Assembly: GCA_017627955.1 (NCBI GenBank)
Contig: JAGAFU010000059.1
Location: 1 to 64,000 of the forward strand
From: Bacteroidales bacterium
GTDB lineage: Bacteria > Bacteroidota > Bacteroidia > Bacteroidales > UBA932
DNA length: 64,000 bases
Direction: 5' to 3'
The notes under the pieces are model-generated. The model searched no databases. It was not told where the DNA came from and saw nothing but the letters and a program-made list of their open reading frames with translations. The stretch's first letter is position 1; every line of letters starts with the position of its first letter. The translations under genes were made by a program, and so were the position numbers. Shown piece after piece: positions 32,403 to 40,391 of the stretch.

Positions 32403-34013
32403 ATGAATACCAAGTCAATCATAGCGGCCGCCGCGGCAATAATCCTGAGCGGCACCGCATTCGGGCAGTCCCAGAGCTTCAAATTAGGGCAGTGGACAGA
32501 GATCCAGAACTCCATCCTAAAGGAACTCAACCGTTCCTACGTGGACTCACTCCCCGTGGACCGGATAGAAAGAGCCGGCATCAACGCGATGCTGGAGGCC
32601 CTCGACCCTTACACGATCTATATACCGGAAGAGGAAAACGAGGACCTTCAGATGATGGTCAGCAAAAGCTATGGCGGTATCGGAGCGATCATCTACAAGC
32701 CTGACCAGAACGGGAACGTCATCATCAATGAACCATACAAGAACTCACCAGCCGAGAAGTACGGCTTGAGGTGTGGCGACGAGATCATGGAGATCGACGG
32801 ACAGACAACCCATGGGCTGACCAGCCAGCAAGCGTCCGACAAAATGAAGGGGAAGCCCGGCACCACCGTGAGGTTCAAGGTCAAGAAAGTCCACACCGGA
32901 GAAATCGTGGACATCGACATCACAAGGGAAAGGATTCATCTTCCGGACGTTGAATATTACGGGATGCTCGATTCCGAGACAGGATACATCTACCAGAGCG
33001 GCTTCACGGAGAATGTCTCCGGAGAGATCAGGAACGCTGTAATGGACCTCAAGAAGCAGGGCATGAAGAAGCTGGTTCTTGACCTGAGAGGCAACGGTGG
33101 CGGACTGATGAGCGAGGCTGTCAACATTGTCTCCCTTTTCGTTCCCAAAGGCTCGCTCGTAGTGTCCTCAAAAGGCAAGGGATCAGGCGAGCAGCAGTAC
33201 AAAACGACCTCGGAACCCATTGACACTGAGCTTCCTCTGATTGTCATGGTAGATGGTGGATCCGCTTCCTCCTCCGAAATCGTCACAGGAGCCCTGCAGG
33301 ATCTCGACAGAGCGACGGTTATGGGCACCAGAACCTATGGCAAAGGCCTCGTCCAGACTATCAGGCCGCTTCCCTACAACGGCCAGATCAAGGTCACCAC
33401 GGCCAAGTACTACACCCCTTCAGGGCGCTGCGTCCAGGCGATAGACTACGCGAAGCGCAATGAGGACGGAAGCGTGGCACATATTCCCGACTCCCTCACA
33501 CATGAGTTCAAGACAGCCCATGGAAGAACGGTAAAGGACGGCGGCGGCATCACTCCTGATGTCATCGTTAAAGGCCATGAATACAGCAGGTTGACTTTCT
33601 CACTCGTCTACTCCAACATAATCGAGGAATATACCCTCAAATTTGTCCGTGAGCATCAGAGCATTCCTGAGGATTGGACCTTGAGCGACAGCGACTGGAA
33701 AGATTTCGTCGAGTTCGCCAAGACAAAGGAGTTCGACTACCGCTCCAGCGCCAGGACCTATTTCGACCAGGTCAAGAAAGAACTTGAGAAGGATGGGCTC
33801 TCAGAAAGCATGAAAGACCAGATCGAGGCCATGGGAAAGGCTCTTGAGATGGACAAGGAGACCTTCCTCAACCTCAAGAGGGACGAGATCGTGCCATTCA
33901 TCGAAGAGGAGATCATGGTCCGCTACTTCTTCCAGGGAGCAGGCATCAAGACCAGGCTCAAATATGACGACCAACTTCGGGAGGCTCTCACTAAGCCTTT
34001 GATCTCTTTCTAA
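32403..34013 (+). CDS. S41-family C-terminal processing peptidase
   Basis: 536 residues with a signal peptide (SIIAAAAAIILSGTAFG). Order of domains: an N-terminal helical part, a PDZ domain (~95-185, with SYGGIGAIIYK and AEKYGLRCGDEIMEIDG), and the catalytic S41 domain with LVLDLRGNGGGLMSEAV, VDGGSASSSEIVTGAL (nucleophile Ser) and RTYGKGLVQTIRPL (Lys of the Ser-Lys dyad). A C-terminal helical region of ~130 residues follows. These periplasmic proteases trim or degrade exported proteins. The stop is 10 nt before the TonB receptor start, so they may be coexpressed. Confidence 0.92.
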   Translation: MNTKSIIAAAAAIILSGTAFGQSQSFKLGQWTEIQNSILKELNRSYVDSLPVDRIERAGINAMLEALDPYTIYIPEEENEDLQMMVSKSYGGIGAIIYKPDQNGNVIINEPYKNSPAEKYGLRCGDEIMEIDGQTTHGLTSQQASDKMKGKPGTTVRFKVKKVHTGEIVDIDITRERIHLPDVEYYGMLDSETGYIYQSGFTENVSGEIRNAVMDLKKQGMKKLVLDLRGNGGGLMSEAVNIVSLFVPKGSLVVSSKGKGSGEQQYKTTSEPIDTELPLIVMVDGGSASSSEIVTGALQDLDRATVMGTRTYGKGLVQTIRPLPYNGQIKVTTAKYYTPSGRCVQAIDYAKRNEDGSVAHIPDSLTHEFKTAHGRTVKDGGGITPDVIVKGHEYSRLTFSLVYSNIIEEYTLKFVREHQSIPEDWTLSDSDWKDFVEFAKTKEFDYRSSARTYFDQVKKELEKDGLSESMKDQIEAMGKALEMDKETFLNLKRDEIVPFIEEEIMVRYFFQGAGIKTRLKYDDQLREALTKPLISF

Positions 34014-34023
34014 AAGATTGATA

Positions 34024-36465
34024 ATGAGCATAACTAAGCTTAGATGGAAAACAGCGCGGGCGGCACTGATGCTCGCGCTTTTCATTAGTGTCTCGGCAGC
34101 CGCGCAAAAGAAGGTCACCATCAGCGGCCACATCACGGACATAGCCTCTGGAGAGACCCTCATCGGAGCAGGAATCCTCGAAAAAGAATCCGGGCTTGGG
34201 GCTGTTACCAACAATTTCGGTTATTACACCTTGACCATTCCGGCCGGGGAATATGACTTCCATTTCTCTTACGTCGGCTACTCTGAAAAGGTTATGCGTA
34301 TCGACATGCGTCGGGACACCGTGGTCAACGTGGCTCTTGAGGCCGGAGAGACCCTTTCTTCTTCCCACATCGTGGCGAGAAAGGATGCCGGAATACAATC
34401 AACCTATCTCGGAGCGATCGACATTCCAGCCGCCCAGATCAAGAACACTCCCGTGCTGTTCGGAGAGGCCGATGTGTTGAAAGTTCTTCAGATGATGCCC
34501 GGAGTTCAGGGCGGAAACGAAGGATTCTCAGGCATTTATGTCAGAGGAGGGGGACCCGATGAGAACCTCATCATGCTGGATGGTGTACCCATCTACAATG
34601 TCGATCACATGCTCGGCATATTCTCTGTCTTCCAGCCGGAGGCGGTCAAGAAAGTCACCCTGTACAAAGGCTCCTTCCCCGCCCGTTATGGAGGCCGTAT
34701 CTCAAGCATAGTGGACATCCGCACCAACGACGGTAACATGAAAGAGAACCACGGGACCGTCAGCATAGGACTCATCAGCGACAAACTCCACCTCGAAGGC
34801 CCGATAATCAAGGATAAACTCGCCTACTCCGTCAGCGCCAGGGGAATGCACACAGCGCTGTACGCGCCTGTGATCAAGATGGTGCTGAAAGACGCCTACG
34901 CCAACTACTATTTTTATGACCTCAACGGAAAGGTCACGTGGCGCCTGAGCGACCGGGACCGTTTTTATTTCGGCGCTTACCACGGACGTGACCGATTCGT
35001 TTACGATGAGAAAAACGAGGGAGAAGGGACCGAGACTTTTGGCGCGCAAACCACCCACCATAAGTACAAGGATAGAACCGATGTCGGGGTGCATTGGGGT
35101 AACACGGTAGGATCAGCAAGATGGAACCACGTGTTTAACAGCAAGTTATTCGCCAACACCACCCTCTCCTACAACCGCTATCGGATGGTCATGGGAGCCG
35201 GTTCGGCGGAAACCGACATTGTGGACGGAGTGACTACGACCAGCCGGTACCACCTCGACTACCACTCAGGAATACGGGATTTCGGAATCCGGACTGACTT
35301 TGACTATACCCCTTCCCCCAAACACCTTGTGAAATTCGGTTCTGAATATCTCTGGCACACCTTCATCCCGGAGAGAATGTCGGCCGTGGACAGGGAAGTC
35401 AACGGAGCGGAGATCCAGGTTGACACCACCATCCATTTCGCCGACCCGAAGAAAAAATACCTGGGACACGAGCTGTCTTTCTATGCCGAGGATGACTTCA
35501 GCGTCGGAGAGCACCTGACCGTCAACCCTGGAGTACATCTTTCCATGTTCAACACTGAAGGGAGAACTTACTGGAGTCTGCAGCCAAGAGTCTCCGCCAA
35601 GTTCTCGACAGGCACAGGATATTCATTCAAAGCCGGTTACGCCAGGATGGCGCAATATGTCCACCTGCTGAGCTCAGCGCAGATCTCCCTGCCTGTCGAT
35701 CTGTGGGTACCTATCACCAAGGACATCCGCCCTGTGACATCTGACCAGTTCTCGGTCGGGGCTTATTACGACGGGATCAAAGGCTGGGAATTCTCAGTCG
35801 AGGCTTACCTGAAAAACATGAGGAACATCCTCGAATACAAGGACGGCACACTTATGCTGGGTACTTCCGAAGGCTGGGAAAAACGGGTCGAGATGGGAGA
35901 AGGAACCGCTAAAGGCATAGAATTCCTAGTTCAGAAAACCGCGGGGAAGACAACCGGTTGGCTGGCTTACACCCTGGCGAAGACAGACAGGATATTCCCG
36001 GATGGGTCAATCAATAACGGGGAGCGATTCCCCTACAAATACGACCGCCGCCACTGCATAGACTTAAGCGTTGACCACCGGTTCAATAAAAAATGGGGTA
36101 TCAACGCCACCTGGTCATTCGCAACTGGTGGAACCACGACGGTGCCTGTCCGTCAAGTCGCGGTGTTGTCCCCTTATGGTTATGTCACTGACGCTCAGTA
36201 TGTTGATCACCGCAACAATTTCCGCATCCCTCCGAGCCACAGGCTCAACATCGGCTGCAACCTCCACAAGGAGCGCCGCAGGGGCGAGAGCATCTGGAAT
36301 CTCAGCGTGTACAACGCCTACAACCGGATGAACCCCAACTTCGTGTTTATGGACTACGGCCCTGACTATGACAATAACGGCAACTACACAGGAACGAGCC
36401 TAAAGATGAAGAAGATCACGATCCTTCCCCTTCTGCCTTCGGTAAGTTGGACTCGAAATTTTTAG
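34024..36465 (+). CDS. TonB-dependent outer-membrane receptor
   Basis: 813 residues from ATG 34024; a TTG at 34018 is less likely. After the signal peptide comes a carboxypeptidase-regulatory-like domain (TISGHITDIASGETLIGAGI, ~30-110). The plug follows with LGAIDIPAAQIKNTPVLFGEADVLKVL, GGNEGFSGIYVRGGGPDENLIMLDGVPIYN, and VTLYKGSFPARYGGRISSIVDI. The remainder is a beta barrel ending in an aromatic residue (SWTRNF). It takes up an unknown ligand using TonB energy. The next gene is a DUF4249 lipoprotein, a frequent partner of this receptor type. Confidence 0.9.
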   Translation: MSITKLRWKTARAALMLALFISVSAAAQKKVTISGHITDIASGETLIGAGILEKESGLGAVTNNFGYYTLTIPAGEYDFHFSYVGYSEKVMRIDMRRDTVVNVALEAGETLSSSHIVARKDAGIQSTYLGAIDIPAAQIKNTPVLFGEADVLKVLQMMPGVQGGNEGFSGIYVRGGGPDENLIMLDGVPIYNVDHMLGIFSVFQPEAVKKVTLYKGSFPARYGGRISSIVDIRTNDGNMKENHGTVSIGLISDKLHLEGPIIKDKLAYSVSARGMHTALYAPVIKMVLKDAYANYYFYDLNGKVTWRLSDRDRFYFGAYHGRDRFVYDEKNEGEGTETFGAQTTHHKYKDRTDVGVHWGNTVGSARWNHVFNSKLFANTTLSYNRYRMVMGAGSAETDIVDGVTTTSRYHLDYHSGIRDFGIRTDFDYTPSPKHLVKFGSEYLWHTFIPERMSAVDREVNGAEIQVDTTIHFADPKKKYLGHELSFYAEDDFSVGEHLTVNPGVHLSMFNTEGRTYWSLQPRVSAKFSTGTGYSFKAGYARMAQYVHLLSSAQISLPVDLWVPITKDIRPVTSDQFSVGAYYDGIKGWEFSVEAYLKNMRNILEYKDGTLMLGTSEGWEKRVEMGEGTAKGIEFLVQKTAGKTTGWLAYTLAKTDRIFPDGSINNGERFPYKYDRRHCIDLSVDHRFNKKWGINATWSFATGGTTTVPVRQVAVLSPYGYVTDAQYVDHRNNFRIPPSHRLNIGCNLHKERRRGESIWNLSVYNAYNRMNPNFVFMDYGPDYDNNGNYTGTSLKMKKITILPLLPSVSWTRNF

Positions 36466-36471
36466 GAAGCC

Positions 36472-37551
36472 ATGAGGAAATATCTAATATTCAGCATATT
36501 GCTCACAGCCCTTGTAAGTGTCGCCTGCGAGAATACCATAAAGTACGAATATGACCTGAACGACGGGAAGATGACCCTTCTTGGGCAGCTTTCCACCGCT
36601 GACACGACGCACACTATATTCCTTTCAATAAGCTACCCCGACAGGATTGACTCTCTCCCCGGAGCGACCGTGGAGTGTTTCGTCAACGGTTCCAGAACCC
36701 TGGCGAGGTCTATACCCGCTGGCTACAGGGAAGAAACTGACTGGATGACAGGCGAGACCGGTCTGGTTCCGAACCATTTACCTTACACTGAATATAAGTT
36801 CGAGGCCATTTTCAAGCCCGGAGACAAGGTTCGTATCGAGGCCACGAAAGGACAGATGAACGCCTGGGCGGAAATAGTTGTCCCACAACCGATAACACTC
36901 ATTGCCGCTGACACGGTGACTGTTGTCAAGTCTTCCGTGTACCAAAGTGTAGGAGAGACGGAGACCTACGAGCAGGAATATGTCGAATTCACCGTCCGCC
37001 TTAGTGACGCGAAGGGAATGGACAGCTATTACTCGATGAATCCGAAGACCTCCACGGTCATCAAACTGAGCTCGGAAAATGAAGAGGATTTCTCCACCAT
37101 CTCCCAGGGGCCGTCCTCGGTGTCATACGAAACCTTCCATGACCTCATCCTCGAGGATGGATATTCATCCGGAATGGGAGACCTGTTCGAAGACCTCGTG
37201 CCGGTCAACTACACCAGATGTTTCTCGGATAAAATGTTCCGCGATTCGGAGGCCACTGTAAGACTCTATATCCCGACCTATTATTTCCGATTCTACCCTT
37301 ACGAGTATTACTATATCGCCAATAAGATAGTGGTGGACAAGACCTTCCATCTCTCGGTCAAGAGTTTCGACCGTGACTTTTACAACTATCTCCGGGCGAT
37401 GAACAACATGCAATGCTACGGCTACGAAGTGTCGCCGATAATCGAGCCCACGATGTTGCCGAGCAACGTCACGGGAGGCTTGGGGATTATCTCTGTCGCT
37501 TCAGAGTCCGGGATAGACATAGCCTTCCCGACCGAGGTATTTTACCGCTAG
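36472..37551 (+). CDS. DUF4249 domain lipoprotein
   Basis: 359 residues. A lipoprotein signal ends at VSVACEN (Cys ~19). DUF4249 features are the opening LLGQLSTADTTHTIFLSISYP, PGATVECFVNG, YKFEAIFKPGDKVRIEAT and the closing GGLGIISVASESGIDIAFP. Such proteins are usually encoded next to TonB-dependent receptors and probably help capture the ligand at the cell surface. The gene starts 6 nt after the receptor. Its last 4 nt overlap a convergent gene. Confidence 0.85.
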   Translation: MRKYLIFSILLTALVSVACENTIKYEYDLNDGKMTLLGQLSTADTTHTIFLSISYPDRIDSLPGATVECFVNGSRTLARSIPAGYREETDWMTGETGLVPNHLPYTEYKFEAIFKPGDKVRIEATKGQMNAWAEIVVPQPITLIAADTVTVVKSSVYQSVGETETYEQEYVEFTVRLSDAKGMDSYYSMNPKTSTVIKLSSENEEDFSTISQGPSSVSYETFHDLILEDGYSSGMGDLFEDLVPVNYTRCFSDKMFRDSEATVRLYIPTYYFRFYPYEYYYIANKIVVDKTFHLSVKSFDRDFYNYLRAMNNMQCYGYEVSPIIEPTMLPSNVTGGLGIISVASESGIDIAFPTEVFYR

Positions 37552-38282
37552 TATTCTTTCAGGGCTTTTTCCAGCTGCTTCTGGACCTCCGGATCCTCAA
37601 GGGCTTTCTCAGCTTCCTTCATGGTCTCGTCGAAGCTCTTCTGGAGCCCTTTGTACATCTTTACGGAATAGCCAAGCTTGGTGTCGTTCTTCTCGAGGAG
37701 ACTGATCTCGCAGCGGTGCAAGACACCATCCCTGAGGAATGACCAGCCGTAACTTCCAATGTAGATCTCGATACCCAGGACCTTGGAGCCGGCATTGTCC
37801 TTTATCATCTGCTCCAGATCTTTCTCGGAATATGCCTCGTCCTTGTCGGACTTGTCCTCGAAACCATAGACATTGATCCCGTTATCGGCGACCTTTTTCG
37901 TCACGGCGTAAATCCGGCGAACATTGTCCTCGTGCTGTTCTTTGGTGTAGGTGTCCCCGTCCTGGATCTTGAAGTTGGCGAGGACATCGCGCTCATCACC
38001 GTAATAAGTGTACTTGCTGGTCTCATTGAGCTTATACTCAGGAACCAGGTCCGAGAACTTGATGCCCTCGTTCTTCTTGAAGTAGTACTCCGCGGCCTCC
38101 TTGGAGTATTTGTCACCCTCGAAAGCCTCATTGATCATCTTTTCGGCGACCTTTCCAAGGTCAACCTTGCCGTCCTCTGTGACAGCGCTACCGGCCTTCT
38201 TGCCGCCCTTCCCTCCGCAGGAAACCAGGGCCAGAGCGCAGGCCAAACTCATAATCAAAACAAATAAACGTTTCATTGCCAT
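37548..38282 (-). CDS. Hypothetical lipoprotein
   Basis: 244 residues with a lipoprotein signal ending at ALVSCGGKGG (Cys ~22). The mature protein is rich in Lys, Asp and Glu, with VAEKMINEAFEGDKYSKEAAEYYFKK and a terminal helix KEAEKALEDPEVQKQLEKALK that may form a coiled coil. No family is recognised. Starts at 38282 or 38276 are both possible. Its 3' end overlaps the convergent DUF4249 gene by 4 nt. Confidence 0.65.
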   Translation of the reverse strand: MAMKRLFVLIMSLACALALVSCGGKGGKKAGSAVTEDGKVDLGKVAEKMINEAFEGDKYSKEAAEYYFKKNEGIKFSDLVPEYKLNETSKYTYYGDERDVLANFKIQDGDTYTKEQHEDNVRRIYAVTKKVADNGINVYGFEDKSDKDEAYSEKDLEQMIKDNAGSKVLGIEIYIGSYGWSFLRDGVLHRCEISLLEKNDTKLGYSVKMYKGLQKSFDETMKEAEKALEDPEVQKQLEKALKEY

Positions 38283-38315
38283 CTATTTATAAAAGGTTTG
38301 TCATTTAATATGAAT

Positions 38316-38570
38316 TCAGATTATTCCGGCCTTGATGGCCTTGCTTACCATCTCGACTGTGGTCTCAGCCTCAAACTTCTCCTTCAGCCTTTTCCGGTAC
38401 CATTTGATGGTCGGAAGACTCAAGATCATGATCTCAGCGATCTGGGGACTTGTCTTCCCTTCAGCGATAAGGGTAAGGATCCTTGTCTCCTTCTTGTTCA
38501 AAACGATTCTTTTCGGATCTGTCGGTCGCATGTCAATAGGCATATTATTATCGCGAATTTCGTCAATCAT
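38316..38570 (-). CDS. Small LuxR-type HTH regulator
   Basis: About 84 residues from the ATG at 38570; a longer frame to 38648 exists, but its first part would cover two dyads that look like operators. Residues ~25-84 are a LuxR/GerE helix-turn-helix: LNKKETRILTLIAEGKTSPQIAEIMILSLPTIKWYRKRLKEKF. The same motif, very similar, ends the TPR protein encoded divergently at 38672. Without a receiver or sensor domain it may act as a stand-alone regulator or by pairing with the larger protein. Confidence 0.7.
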   Translation of the reverse strand: MIDEIRDNNMPIDMRPTDPKRIVLNKKETRILTLIAEGKTSPQIAEIMILSLPTIKWYRKRLKEKFEAETTVEMVSKAIKAGII

Positions 38571-38583
38571 ATACTTGAAAACA

Positions 38584-38621
38584 CTACCCGAAAGGATAGA
38601 ATGAACTATCCTAAAGGATAG
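38584..38621. promoter_or_regulatory. Tandem dyads between the two LuxR-type regulator genes
   Basis: CTACCCGAAAGGATAG (38584-38599) and CTATCCTAAAGGATAG (38606-38621) are two related dyads spaced 22 bp apart, about two helical turns. They lie between the divergent regulators and are the natural candidates for binding by one or both LuxR-type HTH proteins. Confidence 0.5.
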
Positions 38622-38671
38622 ATTTTTAAGTTGTTGAGTATTGATCAAGGGTTTTTTGCTATCTTTCAGAC

Positions 38672-39916
38672 ATGAATAGCCGACCTGCCCTGATCATAGC
38701 CTTTATCCTCTCTCTGGCATCCGCCACTCTTCGAGCGGAGTACACTGACCACCGCCGGAAGAACCTCGACTCCCTGGAGAATGTCGTGGTGAAATACACT
38801 CCCGACAAGATCGAGAACGCCACTGAAGAAGAACTGGAAGGGTTGATCAACGCCTACGACAACCTGATGAACGGCTACCTTCAGATCAACCGGGAGCGAA
38901 GCATCCTTTTCGCCCGGAAACAGATCGCCCTCGCCTCGAGAAAAGGATGGTATGTAAAGAAATCGGATGCGGAGAAGACTCTCGGGAAGCACTTCTGGGC
39001 GATGGAGCAGTACGACAGCGCCATGTTCTACTACATGACGGCCTTGAGCGATGTTGACAAGATAGCCATGATCGCGGCCGACCCTGACAATCCCAACGGC
39101 TACAGCCAGGCCACCGTGGACGACAGTTATTCAAGTCTTTACGGTGCCATCGGCAATTTATACAACATGATGGACTCAATCCCCCAGGCGATGGAATATT
39201 ACCGGATGGCAGGGGAGATATTCGACCGTTACGGCTGGAACGAGAGCAACTCGATCCTTTACCACAACATCGGAGAGACCTATCTTGATCTGAAAGACTA
39301 TCCGCAAGCCCTGGAGAATTACGAGAAATCTCTCCATTACGCCCTGGCGTCAGGGGACACTCTCCAGATCTCCAGCGCGTATACCGGCCTGGGAGCCCTG
39401 TATCTTGAACTCGGACGCACCAAGAAGGCCCTTAAGTACCTGAAAGAAGCCGACAACTACTACTCTCTCCACGAGGATCAGGAGTTCAGGTCCAGGATCG
39501 AGACTTTGGACTTGATGGGGCAAGTGCTTTCGTTGCAGAAGAAACAATTGAGAACCATCACTTTAACAGCTATACTTCTGGCTCTGCTCAGCATAATTCT
39601 CGCGGCCGTGCTGAGAAAGGCTTGGATATTCCGCAGGCAAAGGGACGCGGCGGACGAGGCCATAGACGAGGCTATCGCGGAGAGTAAGAATGATGACATT
39701 ACCGCGGACGAGACGGCCGACGAACTCACCTTGACGGAAAGGGAGACGGAAATACTTCCGTTGATCGCCTCGGGGATGACAAGCCCGCAGATAGCGGACA
39801 AGATATTCCTTTCCCTAGCCACAATCAAATGGCACCGCAAGAAACTACTCGAGAAGTTTGAGGCCGCAAACACCGCGGAACTTATCTCAAAAGCCAAGGA
39901 AAAGGGTTTCATTTAA
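38672..39916 (+). CDS. Membrane-anchored TPR protein with a LuxR-type HTH domain
   Basis: 414 residues. A signal peptide (ALIIAFILSLASATLRA) is followed by a periplasmic part with tetratricopeptide-like repeats (~60-280; for example ILYHNIGETYLDLKDYPQALENYEKSL and AYTGLGALYLELGRTKKALKYLKEA). One membrane segment follows (TITLTAILLALLSIILAAVL, ~292-311), then an acidic linker and a cytoplasmic LuxR HTH (LTERETEILPLIASGMTSPQIADKIFLSL, ~352-414). The layout suggests a one-component transmembrane regulator that senses something outside and binds DNA inside. A -7-like box TATCTTTC lies only 4 nt before the ATG. Confidence 0.8.
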   Translation: MNSRPALIIAFILSLASATLRAEYTDHRRKNLDSLENVVVKYTPDKIENATEEELEGLINAYDNLMNGYLQINRERSILFARKQIALASRKGWYVKKSDAEKTLGKHFWAMEQYDSAMFYYMTALSDVDKIAMIAADPDNPNGYSQATVDDSYSSLYGAIGNLYNMMDSIPQAMEYYRMAGEIFDRYGWNESNSILYHNIGETYLDLKDYPQALENYEKSLHYALASGDTLQISSAYTGLGALYLELGRTKKALKYLKEADNYYSLHEDQEFRSRIETLDLMGQVLSLQKKQLRTITLTAILLALLSIILAAVLRKAWIFRRQRDAADEAIDEAIAESKNDDITADETADELTLTERETEILPLIASGMTSPQIADKIFLSLATIKWHRKKLLEKFEAANTAELISKAKEKGFI

Positions 39917-39923
39917 TTCAAAA

Positions 39924-39942
39924 TAGCGCTATATTAGCGCTA
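39924..39942. promoter_or_regulatory. Paired TAGCGCTA palindromes over the start of the deoxyribosyltransferase-like gene
   Basis: Two copies of the 8-bp palindrome TAGCGCTA at 39924-39931 and 39935-39942, 11 bp apart (one helical turn); the second touches the ATG at 39942. They may form an operator or arise by chance. No matching regulator is known. Confidence 0.35.
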
Positions 39943-40391
39943 TGGCAAAGATCTATGTGGCGTCAAGCTGGCGCAATCCCTATCAGCCAGAGGTCGTGAG
40001 ACGGCTTCTTGAGGCTGGACATGAGGTTTATGATTTCCGCGATCCAGTCGCCAATCCGGGCGGTTTCCATTGGGCCGACATCGCTGAGGACTGGCAGCAG
40101 TGGAGTGTCGACGAATATATCGGCAACCTCACCCACCCAGTCGCCGAGAAGGGCTTCAAGGCCGACTTCGACGCCATGCTCTGGGCAGATACTTGCGTGC
40201 TGGTCCTTCCTTGCGGCCGATCAGCCCACACAGAGGCTGGCTGGTTCGCAGGAAAGGGCTTGAAGACGATTGTATATATTCCAGAAAAGCAGGAGCCGGA
40301 GCTGATGTACAAGATCTTCGACAAGGTGGTTGGCTCAATCGAAGACCTGCTACTCAACCTCAATGATGTCGTAAATCTCGAGGGAAGGTAG
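39942..40391 (+). CDS. Nucleoside 2-deoxyribosyltransferase-like protein
   Basis: 149 residues. KIYVASSWRNPYQPEVVRRLLEAGHEVYDFRDP, then MLWADTCVLVLPCGRSAHTEAGWFAGKGLKTIVYIPEK. The D-x-x-L-W-AD segment and the Glu in SAHTEAGW are in the positions of the catalytic Asp and Glu of the superfamily. It is a cytoplasmic protein likely to act on nucleosides or nucleotides; the substrate is unknown. The last 42 nt overlap antisense with the end of the convergent glycosidase gene. Confidence 0.75.
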   Translation: MAKIYVASSWRNPYQPEVVRRLLEAGHEVYDFRDPVANPGGFHWADIAEDWQQWSVDEYIGNLTHPVAEKGFKADFDAMLWADTCVLVLPCGRSAHTEAGWFAGKGLKTIVYIPEKQEPELMYKIFDKVVGSIEDLLLNLNDVVNLEGR

